Origin: Bermanella marisrubri
GTDB taxonomy: Bacteria; Pseudomonadota; Gammaproteobacteria; Pseudomonadales; Oceanobacteraceae
Length of the DNA: 64,000 bases
Direction of reading: 5' to 3'
Assembly (NCBI RefSeq): GCF_012295615.1
Contig: NZ_CP051183.1
Location: 2,879,001 to 2,943,000 of the forward strand
Part shown: positions 29,068-37,305 of the stretch, one piece after another
Position numbering within the stretch: position 1 is the first letter of the stretch
Layout of the letters: the number at the start of each line of letters is the position of its first letter
Position numbers and translations under genes: made by a program
The notes under the pieces: generated by a model
What the model was told of the DNA's origin: nothing
Database searches by the model: none
The model's input: the letters and a program-made list of their open reading frames with translations, nothing else

Positions 29068-29478
29068 TTTCTCGTCTCTTGGCTTCACATAAAGCACTAA
29101 ATTGTGCTCAACAAGATCATAACCATATTCTTCTGCTATTTGATGCTGAAGGCGCTCGATCTCTTCATTAACAAACTCAATCACCTTGCCGGTTTGCACA
29201 CAAACCATGTGATCATGGTGATCGCCGCGATCCAGCTCAAAAACACTATGACCACCATCAAAGTTATGGCGCTCTACAAGGCCTGCCGTCTCAAACTGAG
29301 TGAGTACACGGTAGACAGTGGCCAAACCCACTTCCTCGCCGGCATCCATAAGTGCTTTGTATACATCCTCAGCACTCATGTGAGGTTCGGGATTATTTTC
29401 TAAAATTTGCAGTATTTTTACCCGCGGCAGTGTCACTTTAAGACCTGCTTTGCGTAATTCTAAGTTTTCATCTGCCAT
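29065..29478 (-). CDS. fur: ferric uptake regulator Fur
   Basis: A 137-residue protein starting MADENLELRKAGLKVTLPR, as E. coli Fur does. The winged helix includes SAEDVYKALMDAGEEVGLATVYR; the metal-binding part contains HNFDGGHSVFELDRGDHHDHMVC. With iron it represses iron-uptake genes. The C-terminal cysteine pair of E. coli Fur is not apparent; the second half has only the cysteine in HMVC. AAGGG precedes the ATG at 29476-29478; a longer frame to 29523 is not family-like. It is divergent from bamE. Confidence 0.97.
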   Translation of the reverse strand: MADENLELRKAGLKVTLPRVKILQILENNPEPHMSAEDVYKALMDAGEEVGLATVYRVLTQFETAGLVERHNFDGGHSVFELDRGDHHDHMVCVQTGKVIEFVNEEIERLQHQIAEEYGYDLVEHNLVLYVKPRDEK

Positions 29479-29555
29479 AACTTGCCCTTTGGTCGTTGCG
29501 AGCCGCGCAACTTCAGGTATCATGCATTCATCGTTAAATAAGTGAGTTATTTTAC

Positions 29556-29939
29556 ATGTTCCGAATTATTATCACAGTCATTCTTGCCACTTTTATATCC
29601 GCATGTTCCATGCAGGTTTATAAATTAAAAGTGCAACAAGGCAATATTGTGACCCAAGACATGCTAGAAAAATTAAAGCCTGGCATGAACCAGCGCCAAG
29701 TGGCCTACGTTATGGGAACCCCAGTTCTAAAAGATCCCTTCACTGCCAAGCGCTGGGATTATGTTTATCGAAGCGAACGTAGAGAAGATGAGGTAAAGCA
29801 ATACGCTATCACAGTTTTCTTTGATAACGCTGGCAATTACACACATTATAAAGGTGAGCTGGATAATACCGTTGATCCGCAACCACTAACTGACGACGAA
29901 AAACCAATCAGTGTGTTTGGTGATGGAGCGCCAGAATAA
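29556..29939 (+). CDS. bamE: outer-membrane assembly lipoprotein BamE
   Basis: A 127-residue lipoprotein, signal MFRIIITVILATFISAC with lipobox ISAC. The mature part has LKPGMNQRQVAYVMGTP, then KRWDYVYR, the BamE/SmpA signature, and a strand VFFDNAGNYTH. It is the small accessory lipoprotein of the BAM complex that inserts beta-barrel proteins. The bamE-fur divergent pair followed by convergent rnfH-ratA is a widespread gammaproteobacterial order. Confidence 0.95.
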   Translation: MFRIIITVILATFISACSMQVYKLKVQQGNIVTQDMLEKLKPGMNQRQVAYVMGTPVLKDPFTAKRWDYVYRSERREDEVKQYAITVFFDNAGNYTHYKGELDNTVDPQPLTDDEKPISVFGDGAPE

Positions 29940-29948
29940 TCAAACACT

Positions 29949-29975
29949 AGGCCGATATTAATCGGCCTTTTTTTC
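29949..29975 (+). terminator. terminator of bamE
   Basis: AGGCCGAT/ATCGGCCT stem followed by a T-run on the plus strand; it overlaps the 3' end of convergent rnfH. Confidence 0.85.
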
Positions 29976-30278
29976 TTTAGCTGCTTTTTCTGCAGCTTTC
30001 GCAGCCCGATTGGCCCGTGCTTGCTTGGGATCGATTATAAGCGGGCGGTAAATCTCTACTCGATCACCTGCGCGTAGCACGTCGTCTTTAGGACTACGTA
30101 CCGCTTTACCAAAAATACCCATTTTTGCGTTTTCAAGATCAATCTCTGGAAACTCCTGAAGGATTCCTGATTTTTCCGCAGCTTCAAACACAGTGGTCCC
30201 TTGCTCGACTTCAAGCGCCAAGATACGCTGTTTTTCTGGCTTAGCGTATGCCACTTCTACCTGAATCATATCTGCCAT
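29958..30278 (-). CDS. rnfH: RnfH family (UPF0125) ubiquitin-fold protein
   Basis: A 106-residue protein: VEVAYAKPEKQRIL, GTTVFEAAEKSGI, and GDRVEIYRPLIIDPKQARANRA are the RnfH hallmarks. The fold is ubiquitin/beta-grasp. Its function is uncertain despite the name; it is usually found next to ratA, as here. The C-terminus is a Lys/Ala-rich helix. Its start codon touches the ratA stop, so the pair is an operon. Confidence 0.93.
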   Translation of the reverse strand: MADMIQVEVAYAKPEKQRILALEVEQGTTVFEAAEKSGILQEFPEIDLENAKMGIFGKAVRSPKDDVLRAGDRVEIYRPLIIDPKQARANRAAKAAEKAAKEKKAD

Positions 30279-30715
30279 TATTTCTTTCCGTACACTACAT
30301 CGGCTCGCTTTACGAACGCATCCACCATGGTATTGGCGGCTTGCTTCAAGATCGGGCTCAATGTCATTGATAAAATACGACCTTTGACTTCGAAGTCTAA
30401 TGTTAACACGACTTTACATGCCTCATCAGATAGAGCTTGAAACTCGAACAAGCCATCTAGTTTATCAAATGGGCCATCCACCAATTGTAAAGACATAGAA
30501 TGTGGCGGGTTAAGGGCATTTCGAGTTGTGAAGGTTTGCTCCAAGCCCCCCTTCTTTATGGTCATCCCTGCCTCTAAAGAATCGGCGGTTTCTTCGTTCA
30601 CATGAGCGCGGTCACACCATGGCAAAAACTGCGGATACGACGCTACATCTTTTACAAGTTTGTACATATCTTCAGCACTATGCATAACCAGTGCGCTACG
30701 CTCTATCTTTGCCAT
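30278..30715 (-). CDS. ratA: RatA/CoqQ-like START-domain protein
   Basis: A 145-residue SRPBCC-fold protein beginning MAKIERSALVMHSAEDMYKL, with the family signature VASYPQFLPWCD. In E. coli RatA is described as a ribosome-association toxin; the eukaryotic homologue Coq10 binds ubiquinone. Which applies here is not shown. GAGAGGA precedes the ATG at 30713-30715. It forms an operon with rnfH. Confidence 0.92.
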   Translation of the reverse strand: MAKIERSALVMHSAEDMYKLVKDVASYPQFLPWCDRAHVNEETADSLEAGMTIKKGGLEQTFTTRNALNPPHSMSLQLVDGPFDKLDGLFEFQALSDEACKVVLTLDFEVKGRILSMTLSPILKQAANTMVDAFVKRADVVYGKK

Positions 30716-30746
30716 GAATCCTCTCAAGAAATGATACCTAGAGTGC

Positions 30747-30777
30747 AAAAAAAAGGCCTGCTAAGCAGGCCTTTTTC
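30747..30777 (-). terminator. terminator of the Na+-dependent transporter gene
   Basis: An 8-bp AGGCCTGC/GCAGGCCT stem with A- and T-runs on both sides, 22 bases past the transporter stop. Confidence 0.9.
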
Positions 30778-30798
30778 TTCGTATGATTTTTGACTCTG

Positions 30799-32151
30799 TT
30801 ATATCAAGCCATTAATCAAAACTGCCGCAATTGCTAGCGGAGCGATGAACTGCAATATCAACTTCCAGACATTATACACTACAGGGTTTTGCATACGAAC
30901 CTCTGCAGCAACGTCTTGAGAGCGCATCTTCCAGCCCACAAACACTGCGATCAATAGACCACCTAGAGGTAGCATGATATTTGCCGTTAAGAAATCTAGG
31001 GTATCGAAGAAAGTCTTACCGAATAGGGTGTATTCAGACCATAGGTTAAAGGAAAGCACGGTACCAATACCTAACAACCAAATGATAATGCCCAACCAAG
31101 TGGCGGCCGTTGCCCGTGATACACCTTTCGCTTCTACTGCCCAAGCGACTACTGGCTCACCCAATGAAATGGCAGAGCTTAGTGCTGCAAAGCCAACTAA
31201 AATAAAGAATAATGTACCAAAAAAGGTACCAGCAGGAATTTGAGAAAACGCAACAGGCAGAGTCTGGAACAATAGGCCTGGGCCAGCCGCTGCTTCCATA
31301 CCGTTTGAGAAGACAACAGGGAAAATAACAAGACCTGCAACCAAGGCGATAATGGTATCAAGCGCAGCAACCGTCAATACGGTTTTACCAACAGATGTAT
31401 TGGCTGGCATGTAAGCACCATAAGCCATAATGGCACCCATACCCAAGCTTAGGGTGAAGAATGCATGACCAAGTGCAACCATTAGGCTCTCACCCGTGAT
31501 CTTGCTAAAGTCAAAGCTAAATAAGAAGCTAAAGCCCTCTGCAAAACCATCCGTGTTCATGGAATAACCTAGAAGCACAACAAGGATCAAGAATAATAGC
31601 GGCATCATGATACTGATCGCACGCTCTAAGCCCTTGTTTACACCGCGTGCCACAATGGCAATCGTGATAACCATAAAGATAGTATGCCAAGCTAACAACA
31701 CTTCTGGGTTGGAGATAAGACCGCTAAATATTTCACCAGCTTGTGCGGGCGTTGCACCATCGAAGGCACCACCTGCCATGCGGAATACATACGCCAGCGC
31801 CCAACCTGCAATAACTGAATAGAAAGAAAGAATGAAGAAGCCTGATAAAGCACCCATCCAACCAATCGAGCCCCAAAACGGATTGGCCTTTTGATCTTTA
31901 GATATGGCTTGCATGGTATTGATTGGACTCTGACGCCCCATACGACCCAAGCTTACTTCTGCGATCATCACTGGGATACCGATAATGGCAATACAAGCAA
32001 GGTAAACCAATACAAACGCGCCACCACCATTTTCACCGGTTATGTATGGAAATTTCCAGATGTTTCCAAGACCAACCGCACTGCCCGTTGCTGCCAAAAT
32101 AAACAGCCAGCGGCTACGCCACAGACCATGAATGCTTTTTTGTTCCGCCAT
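30799..32151 (-). CDS. Na+-dependent neurotransmitter-symporter family (LeuT-like) transporter
   Basis: A 450-residue inner-membrane protein with about 11-12 hydrophobic spans. TM1 carries GSAVGLGNIWKFPY, the Na+- and substrate-binding unwound helix of LeuT-type transporters, followed by GGGAFVLVYL. The broken helix 6 region is in the FFTLSLGMGAIMAYG stretch. The substrate is probably an amino acid or related amine, not decidable here. The ATG at 32149-32151 has GGGGAA upstream; a longer frame would add 39 basic residues. It is divergent from smpB, only 115 bases apart. Confidence 0.93.
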   Translation of the reverse strand: MAEQKSIHGLWRSRWLFILAATGSAVGLGNIWKFPYITGENGGGAFVLVYLACIAIIGIPVMIAEVSLGRMGRQSPINTMQAISKDQKANPFWGSIGWMGALSGFFILSFYSVIAGWALAYVFRMAGGAFDGATPAQAGEIFSGLISNPEVLLAWHTIFMVITIAIVARGVNKGLERAISIMMPLLFLILVVLLGYSMNTDGFAEGFSFLFSFDFSKITGESLMVALGHAFFTLSLGMGAIMAYGAYMPANTSVGKTVLTVAALDTIIALVAGLVIFPVVFSNGMEAAAGPGLLFQTLPVAFSQIPAGTFFGTLFFILVGFAALSSAISLGEPVVAWAVEAKGVSRATAATWLGIIIWLLGIGTVLSFNLWSEYTLFGKTFFDTLDFLTANIMLPLGGLLIAVFVGWKMRSQDVAAEVRMQNPVVYNVWKLILQFIAPLAIAAVLINGLI

Positions 32152-32253
32152 GTGTTTCCCCAGTTTATGGTTATTGTACAAACGAATTGTGTTGAATTTT
32201 CTGGTATATCTCAAGGCCCGAAAATGCCCATATCTTTTTTTTTCGTAGCGCCC

Positions 32254-32259
32254 TATAAT
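32254..32259 (+). promoter_or_regulatory. smpB: perfect -10 element (TATAAT) next to the smpB start
   Basis: TATAAT ends seven bases before the smpB ATG, so transcription would begin at or within a base or two of the start codon. The -35 region is poor. Confidence 0.5.
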
Positions 32260-32266
32260 TCGCGCC

Positions 32267-32752
32267 ATGGGAAAGACTAAGAAAAAACCAAAGAATACCA
32301 GTTCGACTATCTGCAGTAATAAGCGAGCGCGACACGACTATCACTTGGATAACCTCACTGAAGCCGGTTTGGCTTTAGAAGGTTGGGAAGTGAAAAGTAT
32401 TCGTGAGGGCAAGGTACAACTAACGGATTCATACGTGATAATCCATCGCAATGAAGCTTGGCTCACTGGCTGTAATATCACGCCTTTGAATACGGCCAGC
32501 ACCCATGTTGTTTGCACGCCTAAACGAGATCGTAAGTTGCTTATGCATCGCAAAGAAATCGATCGCTTTGCCGCCATGGCTGACCAAAAAGGATACACAC
32601 TCATTGCATTAGAGTTGTATTGGAAAGGCCCTAACGTCAAATGCAAGATCGCATTAGGTAAAGGTAAGCAAGCCCATGATAAGCGCGAGACCAGTAAACA
32701 AAGAGACTGGGATAAGCAAAAAGAGCGCATCATGAAAAACAACCTTCGCTAG
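32267..32752 (+). CDS. smpB: tmRNA-binding protein SmpB
   Basis: A 161-residue basic protein. NKRARHDYHL, EAGLALEGWEVKSIREG and KCKIALGKGKQAHDKR are the SmpB signatures. With tmRNA it rescues stalled ribosomes; the ssrA gene lies 2.1 kb downstream at 34865..35222. No ribosome site precedes the ATG. A TATAAT box ends seven bases before it, consistent with a leaderless mRNA. The N-terminus has an extra basic stretch (KTKKKPKN). Confidence 0.97.
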   Translation: MGKTKKKPKNTSSTICSNKRARHDYHLDNLTEAGLALEGWEVKSIREGKVQLTDSYVIIHRNEAWLTGCNITPLNTASTHVVCTPKRDRKLLMHRKEIDRFAAMADQKGYTLIALELYWKGPNVKCKIALGKGKQAHDKRETSKQRDWDKQKERIMKNNLR

Positions 32753-32806
32753 TCTTAGCGTACACGACTTACTTTCTCGAATTACTACTGCTAAATAAAC
32801 ATAAAT

Positions 32807-32839
32807 AAAAGGCCCATTACTTGTGTAATGGGCCTTTTT
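32807..32839. terminator. bidirectional terminator between smpB and the porin-like gene
   Basis: AAAAGGCCCATTAC/GTAATGGGCCTTTT stem with a TTGT loop, and T-runs on both strands, between two convergent genes. Confidence 0.93.
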
Positions 32840-32845
32840 GTTTGC

Positions 32846-33973
32846 TTAGAAGTAATATCCCATCTGGATATTAAAGAAAGTATTCCAATCACCTTGATCA
32901 TCACCCTGCGCCAATGCAGTACTGTATTCGCCATCGCCAATGAACAACGCATTACGACCAGACGTGATATCAAAGTTGGTATATAAGTTACCCGTGGCTA
33001 CCTGTAAGCCAAAGGTATTCACGTAAGAGTTTTCAAAACCAGACGCGTCTTTTTCAAGCATGCTGAAATCGTTGAAAAGCAATACAGAATCAACTATACC
33101 GCCTTGCAATGGTAGAGGGTAAGCCAAGTTTAAAACATACATATTGGCTTTAGCTGCTACGTCATAGGTAGCGCCAAACGTACCGTACTGTACAGTTTTA
33201 TCATCCGCACCGCCGTTACGTGGATTGAACTCATATCGAGCCGCTTGTGCTTGAACCTGAATGGGACCTAAGTCACCGTTAACAAACGCAGCCACGGCAT
33301 AGGCATGGCCCATTTTTTCAGTCACATTATTGTATAAACCTGAAAGCTGCAGCGAACCACCCACTTCCAAACCACCTAGATCGTAAGCCATGTGCAAATT
33401 CGCTTGATGGGCTTCTTCGTTAGCTTCAGTCGCTGTAGGGTTTTCTTTTGTGGTTACAAGATCTGCAGAAAAACGCTCAGCGTCAGATGCGTTACGACTA
33501 TCACCCGCTGCAAAATAGGCTACCTGCACATTCAACTTATCTTGTTGGGTAATGTACTTGATACCCGAATCGTAATCATCATTAAAACCCATGAACAAAA
33601 AGTTGTTACCCCAGTCGCTGTGACCTTCGTATGGCTGAATGCCGAAAGGTACCTTAGTCAAACCAACTTGTACTTCGGAGTTTTCGTCAATATCCGTAGC
33701 AAAATACAAATGGTGAATCATGCTTGGGTTACCATTGTCATACCAGCGATAGGAACTGGAGATGCGCACTTCTTTATGCTTTGCCTCAACACCTAAATTG
33801 ATTTGATTGAAACCAAAATCGCCGCCACGATTTTTCTGTGCGTCGTTCCAATCTTGCACCGTGTAGTTCATACGGAAACTACCGGTTAAATTGACATAGT
33901 CCTCTGCTAAAACCTCTGATGAGGCCATTGCAGAACCTAATACTAAGGCCATGAATTGAGACTGCTTTTTCAT
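32846..33973 (-). CDS. outer-membrane beta-barrel (porin-like) protein
   Basis: A 375-residue protein. The N-terminus MKKQSQFMALVLGSAMA continues into SSEVLAEDY, a Sec signal cleaved near residue 23. The rest alternates short amphipathic strands (for example VNLTGSFRMNYTV, EVQVGLTKVPFGIQP) and ends with the aromatic GYYF that marks outer-membrane barrels. It may resemble phosphate-selective-porin or OprO/P-like proteins; the selectivity cannot be told. It stands alone with its own terminator. Confidence 0.8.
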   Translation of the reverse strand: MKKQSQFMALVLGSAMASSEVLAEDYVNLTGSFRMNYTVQDWNDAQKNRGGDFGFNQINLGVEAKHKEVRISSSYRWYDNGNPSMIHHLYFATDIDENSEVQVGLTKVPFGIQPYEGHSDWGNNFLFMGFNDDYDSGIKYITQQDKLNVQVAYFAAGDSRNASDAERFSADLVTTKENPTATEANEEAHQANLHMAYDLGGLEVGGSLQLSGLYNNVTEKMGHAYAVAAFVNGDLGPIQVQAQAARYEFNPRNGGADDKTVQYGTFGATYDVAAKANMYVLNLAYPLPLQGGIVDSVLLFNDFSMLEKDASGFENSYVNTFGLQVATGNLYTNFDITSGRNALFIGDGEYSTALAQGDDQGDWNTFFNIQMGYYF

Positions 33974-34163
33974 ATACTACCTTTCGCTGGTTAATAGCTG
34001 ACCATACGGACAACAAAAAAGCCGCTATTGTAAGTATTTTGAACACACTGGCAATCTCAAATTAAGCAAAGATACACTTTTGGCCTGAATCTTCGAATCC
34101 ATGTGAACCAAACACCTTAAAAACAGGTACATCAAACAGAATTCTAAATTGAATGGGTACCAT

Positions 34164-34409
34164 ATGAACGATTCTGACAAATCACGAATCATTGAAATGG
34201 CATGGGAAGACAGAACCCCATTTGAGGCGATTGAACGAGAATATAAGCTAGACGAGAAAGCGACAATTGCCCTCATGCGAAGCTCCCTAAAACCGAAAGC
34301 CTTTAAAAATTGGCGAGCAAGAGTATCTGGACGCAAGACCAAGCATGAACAGCTGCGAGACAAATCCGTATTGCGGGCTTATTGCCCAACCCAATACAAA
34401 CCTCGTTAG
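34164..34409 (+). CDS. TIGR03643/DUF2805 family small protein
   Basis: An 81-residue basic protein. The motifs RIIEMAWEDRTPFEAIE and WRARVSGRKTKH are those of the TIGR03643 (DUF2805) family, whose function is unknown. The helix-turn-helix-like middle (LDEKATIALMRSSLKPKAF) suggests nucleic-acid binding, which is inference. I chose the ATG at 34164; a TTG five codons upstream is possible. Confidence 0.8.
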   Translation: MNDSDKSRIIEMAWEDRTPFEAIEREYKLDEKATIALMRSSLKPKAFKNWRARVSGRKTKHEQLRDKSVLRAYCPTQYKPR

Positions 34410-34440
34410 TTGCATGCAAAGATGACTAGAAAAAACAGGC

Positions 34441-34470
34441 AAAAAAAGCCCCAGCGGAGACCGATGGGGC
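34441..34470 (-). terminator. minus-strand terminator beside ssrA
   Basis: GCCCCA/TGGGGC stem, extended by CGG/CCG after one mismatch, followed on the minus strand by seven U. No annotated large gene ends here; it closes the small transcription unit at 34556..34709. Confidence 0.85.
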
Positions 34471-34555
34471 AAAGAGAACAAAGGAAGAAAAACCTTAAAA
34501 CAACCATTGAACAAACCACTCAAAGGATATTGTCCAACAAAAACACGTATCCGAA

Positions 34556-34639
34556 CTAACCCGCTAGGGCTTGTACAGATACAAAGGCAAGACTCAAAAC
34601 AAACATGATTGAGCCCATCACCGAATAAAACTGCATCAT
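34556..34639 (-). CDS. candidate 27-residue hydrophobic small protein
   Basis: ATG-ATG with TTGGAG eight bases upstream opens a 27-codon frame, MMQFYSVMGSIMFVLSLAFV followed by SVQALAG. It is one hydrophobic segment and might be a small membrane protein or a signal-like peptide. It lies between a sigma-70-type promoter (34681-34709) and a strong terminator (34441-34470), so a transcript of about 230 bases is expected. The product may instead be a small RNA; no homologue is known to me. Confidence 0.5.
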   Translation of the reverse strand: MMQFYSVMGSIMFVLSLAFVSVQALAG

Positions 34640-34680
34640 TTTGGTGACTCCAATGAGTATGATGAACCAATTTGAGGCGC

Positions 34681-34709
34681 ATTCTACCCAATACATACGT
34701 ACCACACAA
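34681..34709 (-). promoter_or_regulatory. sigma-70-type promoter for the small transcript
   Basis: On the minus strand TTGTGT (34704-34709), 17 bases, TAGAAT (34681-34686). Start of transcription is expected near 34674. Confidence 0.55.
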
Positions 34710-34815
34710 TGCCTAAAATTCAATCAACCCGATTTCCGTAGGATTTTCTTCGGAAGCCACCTTTCACAAAATCCAATCCGGCAACACTCAGCGAAAGATA
34801 TAATTTGATAATCCC

Positions 34816-34844
34816 TTGAATAAGACCCAGTGCGGCCATACAAT
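34816..34844 (+). promoter_or_regulatory. sigma-70 promoter of ssrA
   Basis: TTGAAT (34816-34821), 17-base spacer, TACAAT (34839-34844). Transcription would start about 14 bases before the mature tmRNA, leaving a short leader for RNase P to remove. Confidence 0.8.
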
Positions 34845-34864
34845 GCGTGTTACCAAAAGCTTTT

Positions 34865-35222
34865 GGGGACGATTTTGGATTCGACGCCGATGATGAAGCT
34901 TGAGGTGCATGTGGAGAGGGTATGACGATCTCCTAAATAAACGTTATACATATAAATAGTCGCAAACGACGAAAACTACGCACTAGCGGCATAATAGCCC
35001 GCTAACCTCTGATTCTGGATGCCTGTGGACAGATGACGAGGGCACGCAACACAGGCTCGCGATGGAGGCTTGTCTAAGGCTGAAGCGTTAAATAAGTATT
35101 AGGCTCGCCCTAAACGCCCTGTCTCTCGGGCCGTGATGGGTTAATCTAGTAGAGTGACTAAACATGTAGAACCGATAGTGGAGTGTTGGCGGACGCGGGT
35201 TCGAACCCCGCCGTCTCCACCA
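34865..35222 (+). ncRNA. ssrA: transfer-messenger RNA (tmRNA)
   Basis: The RNA of about 358 bases begins GGGGACGATTTTGGATTCGA and ends CGTCTCCACCA; GGGGACG and CGTCTCC form the tRNA-like acceptor stem with an encoded CCA. A T-arm (GCGGGTTCGAACCCCGC) precedes the 3' end. The tag frame starts at GCA 34962 and reads ANDENYALAA, stop TAA at 34992-34994, identical to the E. coli tag. With SmpB it releases stalled ribosomes and tags the peptides for proteolysis. The 3' end is a frequent integration site for islands, but no integrase is seen here. Confidence 0.98.
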
Positions 35223-35229
35223 AATACTT

Positions 35230-35261
35230 AAAAGGCCAACCGTTCTCGGTTGGCCTTTTTT
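35230..35261 (+). terminator. terminator of ssrA
   Basis: AAGGCCAACCG/CGGTTGGCCTT stem with a TTCT loop and a T-run, eight bases past the tmRNA 3' end. Confidence 0.93.
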
Positions 35262-35379
35262 ATTAAGGCTTGAAAATGTTGAGACCACGTTGAAATAAAT
35301 AAAGCATTCCGATGAACAATAACAACCAAGCCTTTAACCACCGTTGTAAAGCGCTTTTAGTATCGCTTGTCTTGTATTC

Positions 35380-36177
35380 CTATACGGCAATCTTCCTCTC
35401 TTTTGGAGCAAATTCGAAAACATCCGAATAACAGTTTTCCTGTTTAAGTCCTTCGCTCCTCAGTTCATCCATGGTGCCGTATACCATTTGAGGGGAGCCA
35501 CAAAGATAAGTCTGTGCGTCAGATAAATCTAAAAGGTCTTCCTTGATGACTTCATAAATGTAACCTGTTCGTCCACACCATTTTTTGTCGGCGGATTCCA
35601 AAATGGGGGTGAAGTGTAGATTTTGATGAAACTCAGACCATTCATGAAATCGACTTAGCATAAAGAAGTCATCTATCTTTCTATTGGACCAATAGATTCT
35701 CACATTGGCATCAGGTCTCTGAGTTAATATTTCTTCTGCAATGGACTTTATTTTTGAAATACCTGATCCGGCGGCGATAAGCACATGTGGAAATCTTAAA
35801 TCAGTTTGCAAAAACGCCTTTCCCATGGGTAAGGCAATATTGACTGGCTCTTGATTTTGGAGCGCTTCCATTAAACGATCTATCACCTTGCTGGAGAATT
35901 CGCTATTTTTTTGAATAATCAACTGCAATGAGTTTGGCTGCTCTAGATTGAAACGACTGGCGATCGTATAAAATAGAGAATGTACCTGTCCGTCGTTATT
36001 TACATCCAGCTCGAGCGCAAGATACTGACCTGATTTATAGCTAAGATGCTCACCTTTTAGCGATTGCAATTCAATCTCAAAAATTATCCCGTTTAGCGGC
36101 CTTACACTAATAACACTGCACGCATATGTGCCAACTTTATCCTCTGCAACCACTCTACTCATAGCTGAATCCGTCAT
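35380..36177 (-). CDS. NAD(P)H-flavin reductase (Fre/LuxG-like)
   Basis: A 265-residue flavodoxin-reductase-fold protein. SGQYLALELD and SLFYTIASR form the flavin-binding region, LIAAGSGISKIKSI the pyridine-nucleotide-binding glycine motif, and TYLCGSPQMVYGTMDEL the C-terminal signature; the overall pattern matches Fre/LuxG, about 30 residues longer. No 2Fe-2S cysteine cluster is present. It would supply reduced flavin. It is divergent from the MetR-like gene and close to mesX-mesD, an O2-dependent methionine synthase pair, so reduced flavin for that system is a plausible but unproven role. Confidence 0.82.
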   Translation of the reverse strand: MTDSAMSRVVAEDKVGTYACSVISVRPLNGIIFEIELQSLKGEHLSYKSGQYLALELDVNNDGQVHSLFYTIASRFNLEQPNSLQLIIQKNSEFSSKVIDRLMEALQNQEPVNIALPMGKAFLQTDLRFPHVLIAAGSGISKIKSIAEEILTQRPDANVRIYWSNRKIDDFFMLSRFHEWSEFHQNLHFTPILESADKKWCGRTGYIYEVIKEDLLDLSDAQTYLCGSPQMVYGTMDELRSEGLKQENCYSDVFEFAPKERKIAV

Positions 36178-36275
36178 TTGAATTACTAATTTTCATCATG
36201 AGAAGCTTAATTTAGTTTAATAATGAGTAGAAATGTTATATTTTCAGCATTCCATTATTTTTATTCATAAGAACT

Positions 36276-37172
36276 ATGATTGAGCGAATCCATCTTCGAA
36301 TCGTGCATGCCGTAAAAGAGCAAGGATCACTAACCGCAGCAGCCAAAGAGCTATGCGTTACCCAGTCAGCTTTGAGCCATACGGTACGAAAACTGGAGGA
36401 TAACCTGGGGACAGAGATTTGGATTCGAGAAGGTCGAAGCTTGCGCTTGACCCAAGCTGGGCAATATTTATTGAATATCGCTAATCGCGTACTGCCGTTA
36501 CTGGATCACGCAGAAACCAAGCTAAAACAGATTACTCAAGGTGAAAGAGGAACGCTACGCATTGGAATGGAATGCCACCCTTGTTATCAGTGGTTGCTGA
36601 GAGTGGTATCACCATTCTTAGACGCGTGGCCAGATGTGGATGTGGACGTGAAGCAAAAATTCCAATTCGGCGGTGTCGGTGCTTTGTTGGACTACGAAAT
36701 AGATTTGCTGGTAACACCGGATCCTTTCTATAAAAGCGGACTTAACTTTCAGCCTGTGTTTGACTATGAGCAAGTGTTGGTTGTACCTAAAAATCACCCT
36801 TTAGCGTTTCACCAATATGTAAAGGCGGAGGACTTAAGAGATCAAGTATTGATCACGTACCCAGTCGCAACAGACCGCTTGGATATATACTCACAGTTTT
36901 TGAGTCCTGCCAATGTTAACCCTAGGCTTCACAAAACGACGGAAGCCACCGATATCATGATGCAAATGGTGGCTTGCAATCGAGGCGTCGCGGCATTGCC
37001 AAAATGGCTAGCCGAAGAATATAGCAAAACACTGCCATTAACTGTTTTACGGTTAGGTGAAAATGGCATTGATAAGCAAATCTACCTCGGTACCCGAGAT
37101 GGTGATTCCGGCATCCAATACCTTCAGGCCTTTATGGATCTTGCACGGAGCTTCAACTCACCAACAAATTAG
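36276..37172 (+). CDS. MetR-like LysR-family regulator
   Basis: A 298-residue LysR protein. The N-terminal HTH reads GSLTAAAKELCVTQSALSHT; the effector domain has GMECHPCYQWL and LITYPVATDRLD, close to E. coli MetR (IAIECHSCIQWL, LLIYPVQRSRLD). MetR uses homocysteine as co-effector to activate methionine genes. Here it most likely controls mesX-mesD downstream and the divergent flavin reductase. The near-palindromic motif TTTCATGNGAN occurs twice (37195-37205 and 37239-37249) upstream of mesX, and might be its site. Confidence 0.88.
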   Translation: MIERIHLRIVHAVKEQGSLTAAAKELCVTQSALSHTVRKLEDNLGTEIWIREGRSLRLTQAGQYLLNIANRVLPLLDHAETKLKQITQGERGTLRIGMECHPCYQWLLRVVSPFLDAWPDVDVDVKQKFQFGGVGALLDYEIDLLVTPDPFYKSGLNFQPVFDYEQVLVVPKNHPLAFHQYVKAEDLRDQVLITYPVATDRLDIYSQFLSPANVNPRLHKTTEATDIMMQMVACNRGVAALPKWLAEEYSKTLPLTVLRLGENGIDKQIYLGTRDGDSGIQYLQAFMDLARSFNSPTN

Positions 37173-37305
37173 CCAACCAGCACAGCCACGACCATTTCAT
37201 GAGAATATGTAATGGTTTAATGAGATAAAATCAATTTTTTTCATGTGATGATCCAAGTATAAAGTGTGCAGTTTATTGATTGCACGCTCACACGGAGACA
37301 TTGTC

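Noticed and set aside
34287-34709. A 140-codon minus-strand reading frame over the gap before ssrA
   Set aside because: Cys/His/Phe-rich composition without domain pattern, overlaps the TIGR03643 gene and crosses a strong terminator hairpin; the 27-codon frame in another register fits the promoter and ribosome site better.
34865-35222. tmRNA 3' end as an attachment site of a genomic island
   Set aside because: No integrase, no repeated 3' fragment of ssrA and no phage genes appear downstream within the window.
35088-35288. A reading frame on the minus strand across the tmRNA 3' end
   Set aside because: It is the common spurious translation of a tRNA-like T-arm; the region is clearly ssrA and its terminator.
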